From: Neopestalotiopsis rosae
Lineage: Eukaryota > Ascomycota > Sordariomycetes > Amphisphaeriales > Sporocadaceae
Length of the DNA stretch: 64,000 bases
NCBI GenBank assembly: GCA_023078685.1
Contig: JALGAS010000005.1
Coordinates: 2,356,001-2,420,000, forward strand
Direction: 5' to 3'
Positions 10,805 through 22,920 of the stretch are shown here, piece by piece. The notes beneath the pieces are model-generated. The model saw nothing but the letters and a program-made list of their open reading frames with translations, was not told where the DNA came from and did no database searches. Made by a program: the position numbers and the translations under genes. Within the stretch, counting starts at the first letter, position 1, and each line of letters begins with the position of its first letter.

Positions 10805-13718
10805 GGGATTCGATCTAACATCCCAGATGAGATGATGATGGTTTACGACGGAGATGTGTGTGGTGTGCTTACTTGCAGCAGACGTACATACCATACAGCC
10901 TTTCCCAAGTGCAACGGCAGTGGCTGGCGCCGGCCAGCGCCACGTTACAGCACCCTCCCTCACTCGGTCACATCGGGGCTGTCTTTGCTCCTCGGTTGGC
11001 GTTTTTTATTTTCCTTTTGTATATTTTCCGTCCTCTTGTTAGCTAGAAACTAATGTATGGTCGGTAATCCAGAGAGAGACATAAGAGGCTGTGACTTGCT
11101 TGCTCCAATTACCAACCCTACAACCTTAGATCGCTAGCCCCTGTGCTTAAAAGATGGTGGTGGGCGTTGGTGTTGGTGATGGTGATGTTAAATGTTTAGT
11201 CGCAGCTCTGAATGATTATACTATACTACTACTGGTCGAATCCTTCGCTCCCTTACTCCCTGGGGCTTGGGGCGATCGGGACTTGAGAGACGCCATTCTC
11301 TTGGGACCCCGCAGATTTCCCCGCACTCCCAAGAGTGGGATGATTTGTTGATCTCTGATTTCTCCACCATGTCAGGACTCAGGACTCAAGGACTCTCTGC
11401 TCCAGAAGGTCCCACGATGACGAGCTACTGCATGAGATGTTCTGCTGCATACCTCTTAGTCGTGCAACAAGGCAACAGCTAACAGGCCGTCGAATGCTGA
11501 TGTCTTTTCTCCAGTGCCAAGGAGGGATCTGGGATCGCATAGTTCCCAATCTCGCAAAGGTTCTTTCTAGAGAATTCTACTGATTAACTAACAGTCAACT
11601 GAGCCTTGGTACCGAGTGTCTACAAGTTTTTGGTCATAAGTGACCCTATTATCGGACCATATTGGCCATGCTATCGTTTTCTCATTTCCCTGCCCGACTA
11701 TTTGCTTTGACCCTTTCCTGGAATTCTAGGATCAGGTTCATGTCGATCCTGATAAATTCGATCGACAGACTTGCATGACGGCCTGGCCTTGCAGTAACTA
11801 CCTGGACTGATGTGCATCTGCCAACCAGCAAGAGAAAATATGCTCAGACGCTGCAGCTTTCTCTTAAAACTATCTTCCCAATTTGTGATAAGCCTCAAGC
11901 CCTCAAGAATAATTTTTACCTATCTGCCATTTTGGGATCCGTCCCTCGATAATATATGCATCATCATTCTTGCTCACATGTCATGAAACTACAACCATTG
12001 ATGGACTAAGAAACTAATTAATTGATGCCGAGAAAAAAACAACAAGGCGACCAGATACCACCATGATTCACTGCGCTGGCCTGGCCTCGCCAATACTACC
12101 CATACCTGCATCGAACGAGACGCAGAATACTTCTTGGGGGGCCTTGGTATAACTGGTCACGCCGCACATGGGAACCATGTCATCTGCTTGCCAATGCACC
12201 CAAGCAGAGTTACAATGGTAATCTTGAAATTTTCTCGCGCCCTTTTTCCATGGAGAACAGAACCGTCACTCTTCCCCCATCCCCCAAAGACGCGTTTCTC
12301 CAGATGGCACCTCAATGCCTCATGGATGTCTCGGGCTGCCAAGCAATCGCCAAGATTGGAGTTTGTTCGTTCCATGCACGTTACGTACCAAATCTCACTG
12401 GCAAACTGACCGACTTCTCCAAGCCTGAGCTGTGGGGGAGAAGATTCCCAGGTTTGGTTCATTGACTGTATCCGAAACTGAGGCTCTTTAGATTGCCTCG
12501 CCTGGTCCCGAAAGGCTTCCAGCTCAATGGGTTTATATACGTACTTCCAATTGTGGTCGTGTCACCTATGTATGTTTTGAGTCTGTTCCTCCCGTGTACT
12601 ACAGATTCGGCAGCGTTTTTATCCATATATCCCTCGTTCTAGTCCATTGTCAACAAAGCATGCAAGCATCCGTCCATGGAAACCTGCAGAACGCCCACGC
12701 GATGTCCCTAAACCCCCCTTGAAGGTAAATTTAAAGCACGAAGAAAAGTCACCCTTTGCCGCGTTGCCAGTAGCTCGTGAGGCCGCTCCCGGCATGCAGT
12801 GTCGGTCCATTGCCCAGGTTCTCAACGGTACGTGTCAGCCAAGCAGCCTCCCCATATCGGTACTTTTCACTCCCGCTCCCAGTCATGCCGACATGGTTAC
12901 CGTCACCGTCCACTCAAAACTAAGGTTCTCCGCACAACCCGGACGTGTACAACTTGATGCAGCTGCCAGGATTCTCGTGAGTTGTTTCCGACTGCATACC
13001 AAGATACATACAATACCTACATACCCGTATATACTTGATTGCCCACATATTGTATACTGTCAACCTGATTACTGACTGACTGTACATTACTATTGCTCTC
13101 GCTGCTGTACAAAGAAGCAAGCAAAGCAGGCAAGCAAGCACGAGGCACAGATTCTGACCCCTCTCCTCCTCATCATCTCTACTCCTCTTCATGTTTCCTT
13201 GCCCACTGACTCAATAAGACGACTGCTCGGTTCCACGTCTTCGTCTTCGCCAATCGCGTCGTGCATATAATCAGTTTTCTCTGCCAAGCGAGTCCAAATA
13301 CGCCCATCCACGCACGAGGGAATGCTCTCCATGACCCGGGCCCAGGCTTGGATAACTTGCCTACATACATTAGCACAAGAAGCTACTTGCAAGGGCCATG
13401 AGTTAGCTCATGGAAATAACGTTCCAGGAACTAATAAAATCTACTACCACCATGACAGCAACCATGACCCCGGGTTCGGTAAACTCCCAGCTACCCATCG
13501 TCATGTGGTCATCCATGACTTGCGTGTGTAAGAGCCTGTCTCTGGTAGGTGTATATATATCTCTATATCTTTGTCCACTTGCAATCAATTCAAGTCTGCT
13601 GTGACCCACTGTGACCCGAGAGTTTCCCAACTATCCTTCTCTTCCATTGATTCTTCTTGGAGAGCAATAGAGTTTTTATACCACCCTTGGTCTCTCTTTA
13701 TCGGGCCTGTATTGTGTG

Positions 13719-13723
13719 TATAA
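13719..13723 (+). promoter_or_regulatory. TATAA element upstream of the GH2 gene
   Basis: TATAA sits 92 bases before the start codon at 13811. Weak evidence: position and sequence only. Confidence 0.25.
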
Positions 13724-13810
13724 GCTCGACACACCTGCAGCCACATAAGTAGTGTTCGTCCCAAAGTGAACATCGGCCACACACACACAACAAAAAAAGT
13801 CTTTCTCATC

Positions 13811-16167
13811 ATGCGGTCACGTTTCGTGGCAGGCTTTGCAACGGCCTTGCTGGCCGTTCCCACCGCCTTGGGCTACGAGGTACAGACGCCGCCGCTGGAC
13901 ACGGACTGGACCTACACCGTGGGCGAGAACCCCTGGCCCGAGCACCCGCGACCGCTGCTGCAGCGAGACGCGTGGCAGAACCTCAACGGCATCTGGAAGT
14001 ACCGGCCGGCGTCGGAGGCCGAGGGCAAGATGGCCCCCGTCAACGAGACCCTCACCCAGGACGTGCTCGTCCCCTCCTGCCTCGAGAGCGCCCTCTCCGG
14101 AGTTCAGGCTCTTAACGTGACCTACTCCTGGTGGACCCGGGACCTGGACGTGCCGCGCGAGTGGTGGAACAACGGCCGCGTCCTGCTCAACTTTGAGGCC
14201 GTCGACTACCAGGCCACCGTCTTTGTCAATGGCCAAAACGTCGGCACGCACACGGGCGGCTACTGGCACTTTACCTATGACGTTACGGACTTTCTCAAGC
14301 GGAATGGCACAAACAAACTGTACGGGCTCTTTCCTCCCCGCAGACTGGAAAGCCAGTCATTTCTTTTCTTGGTGATGATTGCTAATACTGAAAATCCACG
14401 TCTTATAGTGCAGTGTTTGTTTTTGACCCTACGGATATTGATCCGGCCACTTGGAATATCCCAGTAGGCAAACAAACCCGCAATCCGGGTCACATCTTTT
14501 ACCGTTCCTGCACTGGAATCTGGCAGACGGTATGGATGGAGAACGTACCAGACACGTATATCAGCGGCCTAGAAATTGCTGCTGGAATGGATGGTCAAGG
14601 TAAATTGCAGTCGAACGGGGATTTTCTTAATCTTGGACCAACGAACTAACGCATTCCAACAGTCGACATCACGGTCAATGTAACGACCGCGGGCACTTAT
14701 CCCGAGGGCGGCGGCGCCAGCGCCAGCATATCCGTCATTGACGCCGACGGCAACGAGGTGGGCTCCTACGAGGGCGCGGCCAACGAGGCCCTCACCTTTA
14801 CCGTCGACTCCCCGGACCTCTGGTCGCCCGACTCGCCCACACTGTACAACCTGACCGTCACCGTCGGCGACGACGAGGTCTCGAGCTACACCGGGTTCCG
14901 CACCATTTCCAAGGGCGAGGTCAACGGCATCCTCCGGCCTCTGCTCAACGGCGAGTTCTTCTTCCATTTTGGCACCCTGGATCAGGGGTTCTGGCCTGAT
15001 GGCATTTACACGCCTCCTAATCGGGAAGCCATGGTCTATGACTTGCACTACCTCAAGAGCCTTGGCATGAACATGCTTCGGAAACATGTGAGTATTGCAT
15101 TCTATTTGATTTACTCGAAGGTGAAGCGGGGATCTAATCAGAGAACTCATATGACAGATCAAAGTCGAGCCAGCTTTGTTCTACCGTGCATGCGATGAGC
15201 TGGGCATCCTGTTGATCCAGGACATGCCGTGTCTCTATCCCAAGGATTCTGATAATGTCTTCCCCAATGCTGCGCAACAAGCCGAGTTTGAACGACAGTT
15301 CGACATCCTCATCCAGCAGCACAAGTCGTATCCCAGCATTTACACCTGGGTAAGTTTGATACCACCAGTGATCCATTTTAACGTCAATTCTCACACGTAA
15401 AACTAAGGTCATCTACAACGAGGGCTGGGGCCAGATCAATGACGGCTCTCTCCCCGAAGCTAGATTGACGGCCAGAGCACTGGAGCTGGACCCTACCAGA
15501 CTGATTGATGCTACCACGGGTTGGTGGGACCACGGCGTCGGCGACTTTTCGGTATGACTGCATGCACCCAAAACTGTTGGGAGTTCTCATGAGAGCTAAC
15601 AAACGACAGGACAACCACCACTATGCCAACCCCCAATGCGGCACGCCATTCTACAGTATTCGCTCGTCGCCATATGACCCGTCGAGAATTGCCCTCCAGG
15701 GCGAGTTTGGCGGCATTGGTCAAAACCTCTCCATTGAGCAGTAAGCATATCCCGACCAGCCAAACTCAATCATGTTGACTAACCATGAATTAACTAGCTT
15801 GTGGAACGTCGAGTTTGCCATTAATCACATTAATGAGACCTATGAGCTCGACGCCGACTTGGACGCCTATAACTACCGCGCGCATCTGCTGCTCGAGGAA
15901 CTTCGTCAGCAGACCGAGTACTATGCCTGCAGTGGTGCCGTCTGGACTCAGACTACTGATGTTGAAGGAGAGGTCAATGGACGTGAGTGACAACTAACAA
16001 GACCTAGCCCACCATGAATGTTTGACTAAGATTTGCTGCTAGTACTTTCATATGATCGCAGAATTGAGCGACCTTACTCTGATCAGTGGAAGAATGATAT
16101 CCAAGCTCTCTACGATACTGCCAAGGCAAAGGCTGGTGGTGGTAATGCGACGGTTGAGTTGAGCTGA
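13811..16167 (+). CDS. Secreted glycoside hydrolase family 2 (beta-galactosidase/glucuronidase-like)
   Basis: Eight exons: 13811-14319, 14409-14599, 14663-15087, 15158-15349, 15408-15551, 15610-15740, 15798-15982 and 16043-16167, 633 residues. All introns are 57-89 bp with GT-AG ends. A signal peptide ends near residue 21 (LAVPTALG). The sugar-binding beta-sandwich domain begins at RDAWQNLNGIWKY and contains FEAVDYQATVFVNG; an immunoglobulin-like domain follows, then a TIM barrel. The catalytic acid/base is the Glu of YNEGWGQ (residue 444) and the likely nucleophile is the Glu of LQGEFGG (residue 519). The arrangement and length fit fungal GH2 enzymes annotated as beta-galactosidases, beta-glucuronidases or exo-mannosidases; substrate cannot be fixed by eye. 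The barrel lacks the long C-terminal domain 5 of bacterial LacZ. Several N-x-T/S sites fit secretion. Exons are clearly more GC-rich than introns. Confidence 0.88.
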
Positions 16168-16949
16168 GAAATTCGCGGGGTAGCGCATTCGTAATGAATA
16201 ACAGATATTAATTGAATTTCTGTGAGCAATGATACCAATAATGATCCCTTGATACTTGGATTTGGTATGAAAATGTGTTTCCAAATGACGATGATTAAAA
16301 CACGTGCCATTCTTTACTTAGATGATCGCACTATTTGCCAAGGTGTGGATGACACGTCCCCTTTGCGTGGGTTAAATTAGCAGTGAAAAATATAAACGAT
16401 AAGAAGAAGGGGGAAGTAAGCGTGGGAGAGGGATAGGCCACACAGCCAGGCAACCACGGCCGGGCTAGCTGACTGCGTGATTCTCATTTGTCGAAAGAGG
16501 CGGTAGCAATAAAGTTCCGATGCATAGCTGTATTGGCTAGTCGCTGGGACCATGTTACCTCCAAGGCATTATAGAATTTGCTAATTATGCCACAAATGAT
16601 GCCATCGAGTACTTTTGCTGACATTTTATTGTCGAGTGCAAGTTGATCAGTATTCTTCTTTCGATTTCGCCCTGATTACTCATTCCTGCGCAGAAATTAG
16701 AAGCGCCACACTGAAGCGACATGCAAGTGTGCTTATCAATTGCGCCGCCAGCCAAACTCCGTCGGCGGTAAGAATGAGACAGTATCACGGATTTCGGAAT
16801 TCATGACGGTTCAACATGACGTATAAATAGCTTCAGACCTGTAAGTGAAGCATAATAGTTGATGGTATGATACGATCATTCTACAATTGTGACAAACACT
16901 CCTACCATTACCTGAATAAACATTTTCAAACTTAGCACTAATTTCCACA
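16168..16949. other. Intergenic between GH2 and NmrA-like genes
   Basis: About 780 bases. Besides the TATA element listed at 16821, no gene or repeat was recognised. Confidence 0.5.
16821..16830 (+). promoter_or_regulatory. TATA box of the NmrA-like gene
   Basis: GTATAAATAG is a near-consensus TATA box, 129 bases before the ATG at 16950. A strong TATA box often marks inducible rather than housekeeping genes in fungi, which would suit a stress-related reductase; that last point is inference. Confidence 0.5.
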
Positions 16950-18049
16950 ATGTCACTTCAAAATGTCGCGGTCGTGGGTGTAAGTCAATTCGCAGCTACC
17001 ACCATCATATATGACAATGCTGATCTGAAAGTTTTGACTAGGCCTCCGGTACTGTGGGTGTCGCGACTGTAAAAGAACTGCTCGCCCAGGGGTTCACAGT
17101 GACGGCCCTTACGCGCGCCTCCTCAAAAGCCACTTTCCCACAAGGCGTTCGTGTTGAGAAAGTCGAAGACTATAGCTCAGCTGCATCCCTGGAAAGCGCG
17201 CTCAGAGGCCAGGATGCCGTCGTGTCTGTCATTGCGACTGCGGCCGTGGCCGAACAGATCGCCCTGGTGGATGCCGCCGTTGCTGCAGGTGTGAAACGCT
17301 TCCTGCCGTCTGAATTTGGCGTCAATACACGCACGCTTGACAGCGAGGATGCGATTACATCTATACTTGGCACTAAGACCCGCGTCAATGATCATCTTGT
17401 TCAGAAGAGTTCCGAAAGCGAGAAATTTTCATGGACAAGTGTAGTAACCGGGAGCTTCTTTGATTGGGTAAGTTTTGCTTCTTCCCCTTGGTCGGCCTTT
17501 GGTGTTCTGCAGGACTCGCTTGGCGATTATCGACGAGCTAATCGTTCCATTCTGCTGCAGAGCTTGGACATGGGCACATACGGCCTCAACAAGGCAACCA
17601 AGACGGCGACCATATACGACTCGGGCGATGCACGTATCCACGTCTCCAACGTGCCATTCATCGCCAAAGCCGTGGCGGCCGTTCTACGCCGGCCCCAGGA
17701 GACCAAAAATCGATATGTCGCCATCGCCTCGGGCTACACAAGCCAGAACAAGCTACTCCAAAGAGCCGAGAAGACGACAGGGCAGACGTGGACGGTCGAG
17801 CGCGTCGCGACGGCGGATATGCATAAGGCTGGGCGTGAGGCACTTGGTCGGGGTGATTACGGCGCTGCCTTTGTGCCGCTCTTGCTCCGCCATCTGTTCA
17901 GCGACGATGGAGGCTTACATGTCACGACGGAAAATGACAATGAACTCCTCGGTCTGAGCGAAGAAGACCTGAATGCCACCCTTGATGAATGGCTCGTTGC
18001 CGACAAGGGAAACCTCTGGGCATCGGGACTGCAAGCACAGGTTGCCTAG
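16950..18049 (+). CDS. NmrA-like / isoflavone-reductase-like NAD(P)-binding protein
   Basis: Exons 16950-16979, 17042-17467 and 17561-18049 encode 314 residues, the usual family length. The atypical short-chain dehydrogenase fold opens with a Rossmann strand and G-x-x-G-x-x-G (VVGASGTVG) split by intron 1. The block VKRFLPSEFGVNT and the later VPFIAKAVAAVL are typical of the NmrA/PCBER/isoflavone reductase group. Such proteins either reduce small aromatic substrates with NADPH or sense NAD(P) as regulators, as NmrA does for nitrogen metabolite repression. Intron 2 (17468-17560, 93 bp) has no stop and keeps frame, so reading through would add 31 residues; its GTAAGT donor, GCTAAT branch site and CAG end, together with family length, argue that it is removed. 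The neighbour downstream is a GST, hinting at detoxification, without proof. Confidence 0.85.
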
Positions 18050-18296
18050 AAGATACATGTGTATAAATGTATTTAATATTTGATGCAAACAAAGAATATC
18101 TCCGATTACAACGTTTAAGGCAATAAAGAACTTACAATCACTAAATGAATTGCTCACATGGTCCGTATTGCAACCATTTTATATAGGCAATAAATGATTT
18201 GACAAGAATGGCACAGCTGAATAAATGCTCAAGACCCGAAAAATAGACGCTCAAATTCTGTACATACAAAGTCAAAAAGTATCAAACGCAAAAAGA

Positions 18297-18389
18297 TGCC
18301 CACTGGCGGAATTGAACCGCCGACTTTCGCATGTCGCATATACCAATGAAGGTTACAAGTGCGACGCAATACCACTATGCCAAGCGGGC
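18297..18389 (-). tRNA. tRNA-Thr (anticodon UGU) with intron
   Basis: Read on the minus strand, the acceptor stem GCCCGCT pairs with AGTGGGC (one G-U pair), the T arm GGCGG-TTCAATT-CCGCC is perfect, and the anticodon stem TCGCA pairs with TGCGA. The seven-base loop C-T-TGT-A-A puts TGT at positions 34-36, i.e. Thr. An intron of about 21 bases lies after position 37, the canonical nuclear site; it contains a second TGCGAC copy that could compete for the stem. Mature length is about 72 bases plus added CCA. The tRNA lies antisense between two plus-strand protein genes. Confidence 0.88.
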
Positions 18390-19431
18390 TTGGTGTTGTA
18401 GTTGAACCGGATGGATTAACTGCTTTTGGAAATACCGAGTTTATGGAGCCTTATGTTAGTGTGTGTCTTACCAGACTCGGTTAATTCTTGGCTTCAAGCT
18501 GCAATCGCAAAGGTGATTATAGCAATCATTCAAATCACTTGAACCGGAGCAGCTATGGGTGACTACCTATCCCTCTTCAACTTTTCAATCACATGCTTTC
18601 CAGGAATATCAGCACCACAATTAGGTGGCATGCACTCCTATGAAGGTGATTGCCACACCAAGTATAAAATTCTACCAAACTTGGACGAATCGGCAAGGAA
18701 GTTTTGGAGTTGCCGAGCCTAATTCAGCCAATTACAACAATTTGTACATATAGTTGACTACCTCTTCAGAGGCAGCCCTAAGTTCAGCTCTCTTTGCGAC
18801 CTTGAAGAAGCCCACCCTCGAGTCTCTTGGTGATGGATTGATTGTTCATCGCTGATGCAGGCTGGCAAGATCGCCCCGACTATTTATAGTCCGATAATAC
18901 AAGTCAAGTCCAAGTATTCCATAATATTGTAAATTTTCGTGGATCATTGACACATGAATATGCAAGTACATGTTTAGTTCAATCCATTGTGGAGTCTATT
19001 TCCATAGCTTTTGTCGGGAAGATCACCATTCTAAACCACTTGACATTTCTTACATCCGACGAATATCAATCATTCCGACCCACGACTGAGCAAAGTATCA
19101 TTACTCATTTTCAAAAGACGTACAAGTCTTTGAAAACATTGCTCGGACATTGATTGCATAAGCTGATATGCCGATAGCCGCGAGACTTATAAATGAATCC
19201 AAAAGGTCCCACAAATTCGGGACCGAGGACAGTGCCCAGCCCGGCAATCGCGACAATAAGGAAATGCTTCACGGACTCGTGTTTGACTTGCTATGTAAAT
19301 GAAGCTTATAAGACATTACTGAAAGCGATTGTCAGAGACTCTATATTCATCGTGATTCACGCTTTTACCCCATTGCATTGAGTTCCAAGCTAAGTTTCAC
19401 ACTTCAATTTTCGAAGATTAAACAAACCACC
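18390..19431. other. Intergenic between tRNA-Thr and Ure2-like GST
   Basis: About 1.04 kb, AT-rich. TATAAAT occurs at 19188 and TATAA near 19305, either possibly serving the GST. No supported gene. Confidence 0.45.
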
Positions 19432-20347
19432 ATGTCCACGATGGATCCAATCACTGTTTATGTCCATAGTAAGTTTACCACGAGGTACACGCTCATGTAT
19501 GAAGATAAGCTAAATGTATCAAATTCAAGCTGGTGGACCAAATCCCTGGAAAGTCATCATCATCCTTGAGGAACTTGGTCTCCCTTATACCAAGGCAAGT
19601 CATTACGAGTTTCGAATGGGATAATATCGGCCCAGACTGACACGAGCCACGCGACAACAGATAGTTGTGGACAATCCAAAGGAAGACTGGTTCATCGCGA
19701 TCAACCCCAATGGACGCCTGCCAGCGATCATTGACCCGAACAAGGGACTCACCCTCTGGGAGTCGGGAGCCATTGTTGAATACTTGGTTGAGACTTACGA
19801 CAAGCAGCAGCGGCTATTCATCGATGACTTTGCCACAAAATGGCACTTGAGACAGCTCCTCCACTTTCAAATGTCTGGCCAGGTCAGTTCTCTTGGCATA
19901 ATTGCATGAACCTGTCTGGTGATGAGTGCTGCTTACTCCCATGATAGGGCCCGTACTATGGTCAAGCTGTATGGTTCCAAAAGTGCCCTGAGGATATCCC
20001 CACGGCAAAGAAGCGGTACATTGAGCAATCTATTCGTGTCGTCGAGGTACTCGACAAGATGCTTGAGGGCAAGGAGTATCTTATCGCGAATAGACTGTAA
20101 GAATCGTCCCCCACACCAACGACATCTTTCTCAAGAGACTTTGGGCAATCTATTAGTTCTGACTGACTCTGATAGGACATATGCTGATCTGTCTTTCGTT
20201 CCTTGGGACCACGTTCTCCTGAGTGCGCCATTCTTTCGCGAAGCAATTTGGGATGAGTATGATCTGGCCAAGAAATGTCCAAACTTTGTTGCTTGGCATG
20301 AGAGATTGATGGCTCGGCCTTCTGTAAAGACGGTTTATGGTCTATAA
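19432..20347 (+). CDS. Ure2-like glutathione S-transferase
   Basis: Five exons: 19432-19468, 19530-19594, 19661-19882, 19948-20096 and 20176-20347, 214 residues. After splicing, the N-terminal thioredoxin-like domain reads GGPNPWKVIIILEELGLPY, the signature of Ure2p-like GSTs, which bind glutathione with an Asn rather than Tyr/Ser/Cys. NPNGRLPAI carries the cis-Pro and WESGAIVEYL the Glu-Ser glutathione contact. The helical domain includes GPYYGQAVWF and ends at YGL. It lacks the Asn-rich prion domain of yeast Ure2p, so it is more likely an enzyme (conjugation or disulfide reduction) than a nitrogen regulator. Intron 2 (19595-19660) begins with GC, not GT: AAG|GCAAGT is the known optimal GC-AG donor. 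The upstream neighbour is an NmrA-like reductase in the same direction. Confidence 0.87.
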
Positions 20348-21486
20348 GAGTGTTTGAAGCAGTGCGGATAAAGTCAGAATTCCAAGCCATGGATAGACGT
20401 CGTTGTAGAGCTCCGTTAGTAACAAGAATTGACAAGTCGTATGGCTAGACACAACTTTCTGTATATGATATCAAACAAGTCAACCCTGACGAAGACTACT
20501 CCAGAGATGAAGCAAAGAGTTTTGAGCATCCTCACAAATCATTAATTGTTCATCGTGGTCTCATTAATTCGCAAATCAAGAATGAATTTGATTTGAGATC
20601 ATGTATGATAATTTGAACGTAGCGGCGTATGCTCCAGCTCCAAGAGGGAAGACCGATATGATTCTCATCATACTCGCGACTGTATCCAAAAATGCACAGT
20701 CAAGAGTGCAACCCATAATGTCACATTTGATTCGCATCCTTCCTTGTGAACTCCAATTCTCCTTTGCGACCCAATGAGATCATGATCCGTTGAGGTTTGC
20801 AAGGAAGCCGTGTTCAGACCGGTGGTGATACTTGCAATGGCCAATAGCATAGCCATCCGAACAAGACAACCAACGTGGAATACCAATCATCGGATTTGTT
20901 CTTTTGTCTACTCCGTTAATCCGTGCTCCGTGTAATGCGCATGGAAAAGCTTACAAATTGGACAAGTCATCGGCGGGAGGCTATGCGCGACTGCCGAATG
21001 GGACATTGTAGGGCTCCGTATACGTGTCGTATCATCAGGGGAAACTCGGCGATACCCACGCTCCATCGAAAGCCGCACCCTCGGCCGCCGATGATTAGTA
21101 ACGCGGTCGCTGCTTGCACTGCCGAAATAGCAACTTTGACCACATCGTGACCGTTATTGTTATTGAATTTTGCTTCGGAATCCATAGACTTGCCCAAATG
21201 TCCGCCCTCAGTCTTGCTTGCATCTCGGCAGTGATGGAACTCGCATCGTTGCCGCCAAGGCCTTTCGGGACCGAACAAGCGTCGATCAATTTGATGCCCC
21301 GTGCTGGCGACGTTGTCGGCTTCAATCGACGAATCGATGAAAATGGTTATAAAATGTCTTGAAGATATTTGTATTTACGGCTTCGAGAACTCGAATCAAT
21401 CATCGACTCCTGGTATTCACTTTATGTAATCTTTACTGTACTAAACACCGTTAAAACCAACTTCTCAATATTATCTTGTGTTCAAG
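20348..21486. other. Intergenic, no supported gene
   Basis: About 1.14 kb. A minus-strand open frame at 20967-21278 and overlapping plus frames show no family features or splice pattern and look like chance. Confidence 0.4.
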
Positions 21487-22356
21487 ATGTATACTCTGCG
21501 CCAAATTCTGACTCTTGCCCTAACTGGGATTAGCCCAGTAATAGCCATGGACCCGTTTGACTCGCAGATGGCGTTGCCTCCAATCACATTCCCAACCAAT
21601 AGATCATGCGGCGAGGTCAATGTTTTCTATACGTGAGTACTACTCAAGAGAGACGATATAGACTTGTGCAACCGACTGATCTTTTCATGCAGGGGACTTA
21701 CGGCCTACCACCCATTGGTCCTCTCACGAGGATTTGATCCTGTTGCGACTGACATTGCCCTGCGAAACGATACCGCGAACCTGGTCAAGGCTGGCTTCAA
21801 TGTCTACGGTAGGATTCTGGCGATGTTATCATGATTTCGTAGTCAAAGAAGCTGACTGGAGTGGCAATAGTACTATTTCAAGGACCAGATCAACCAGCCT
21901 CGAACCTGGGCGACCGCATGAAGGGCCGCGTCTGGGACGTGACTGGCGTTGGATGGGGAATCAGAAACTCCACCATGATTGAGCTTGTCGATTTGTTCGA
22001 AAGTAAGTTCTCCCGTTTTCCGTGCAATCGTATGTAGCGGAATGACTGACCGCGCCACCAGACAACTTGCTCGAGTATCGCGAAGAAGCGCCATTAACGC
22101 CGACCGTGTTCAACTGGAGCCCTACCTCGCTGGCACAATCAGTCATCAGGCATGTGCCTCTGATCGAAGACTGCACCGACAAGCCAGGAACCCTCTACGT
22201 GAGTATCCTTTTAATCAACATGAGTCAAACTGTTCTCGCTTACTGACGATGTAATGATAGGGATACGAAGAGAATTGCCCGCCGGACCTGTGCGAGAAGG
22301 TGACTGTGGTCACATCTGGAAGCCTCGAAGAGCTCCTCGAGGGTATCCCGCAGTAG
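21487..22356 (+). CDS. Small secreted protein of unknown function
   Basis: Five exons (21487-21632, 21693-21808, 21871-22002, 22062-22198, 22261-22356) join in frame to 208 residues; each intron is 59-62 bp with GTGAGT, GTAGGA, GTAAGT or GTGAGT donors and AG ends. Residues 1-20 are a signal peptide (MYTLRQILTLALTGISPVIA). The mature part has four cysteines (in RSCGEV, EDCTDK, and the pair in NCPPDLC) and two N-x-S/T sites, no membrane segment and no recognised domain. The regular multi-intron structure and clean frame make it a real gene. Size, secretion and even cysteine number fit the loose definition of a fungal effector or small extracellular protein; no activity is claimed. It is transcribed towards the DHA2 transporter gene. 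Confidence 0.65.
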
Positions 22357-22920
22357 AGCATCCCCGTGAGGTCCCAAGCAACGCTCCGGTACCACTATTG
22401 TCAAAGGATGAATCCAGCAGCGGTTCAATGAGGCGGTATGATAGGTGTTTGTAAGATAGCGAGTATAGAATAATGCAAACGGGGTTTTCACCTCGTAGGA
22501 GGTTTCCCCTTTTATTCCAATCCAGTTTTCGGTTTTAGCTTCTTCCACATGCAGTTTGCTTGATGTCTACCAATAGACCATTGAATTTCCGTGCTTGTTC
22601 GTAAATTTGTTGCGAGCCTGAGAGATGTGGCTTGACTGGCATGTAATTACCACTCATCCAACTCTTTGATGAAACGAAGCGACAATCCCCACATTGTACT
22701 ATGTGTTAAACAAATGCCTGAAAAGTATTGTCCGTCAGCAGCACTCAAGTGTTTAACTAGAATGATAGATGAAGTAATGTCTTTGATACAGTCTTAAGTA
22801 TCCGCACAACTTTCGTGTTGCCGCATGTGCGGTCTAGCTCTATATAGTGTACATATTTTTAGTTTTGTGCACAAAGTCAGCAAAGCATCTGTCACCTAAC
22901 ATAGATCCCAATGATAGCAC
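22357..22920. other. Convergent 3' intergenic region
   Basis: About 560 bases between two convergent genes, AT-rich, expected to hold both terminators. No gene seen. Confidence 0.5.

Larger units (their letters stand above)
9614..13810. other. 4.2 kb gene-poor stretch
   Basis: Apart from the tiny ORF at 10622-10759 I see no frame with family features, no tRNA and no transposon remains. The stretch contains simple-sequence patches such as the GGCT run at 10789-10804 and AGCAAGCAAAGCAGGC-like runs near 13110-13140. The last 100 bases should be the core promoter of the family-2 glycoside hydrolase. Confidence 0.45.

Noticed and set aside
12647..13075. Plus-strand 142-codon frame upstream of GH2
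   Set aside because: No family feature, no splice pattern, overlapping frames on the other strand; not supported.
17468..17560. In-frame read-through of the second NmrA-like intron
   Set aside because: Strong donor, branch site and acceptor, and family length without it, favour splicing.
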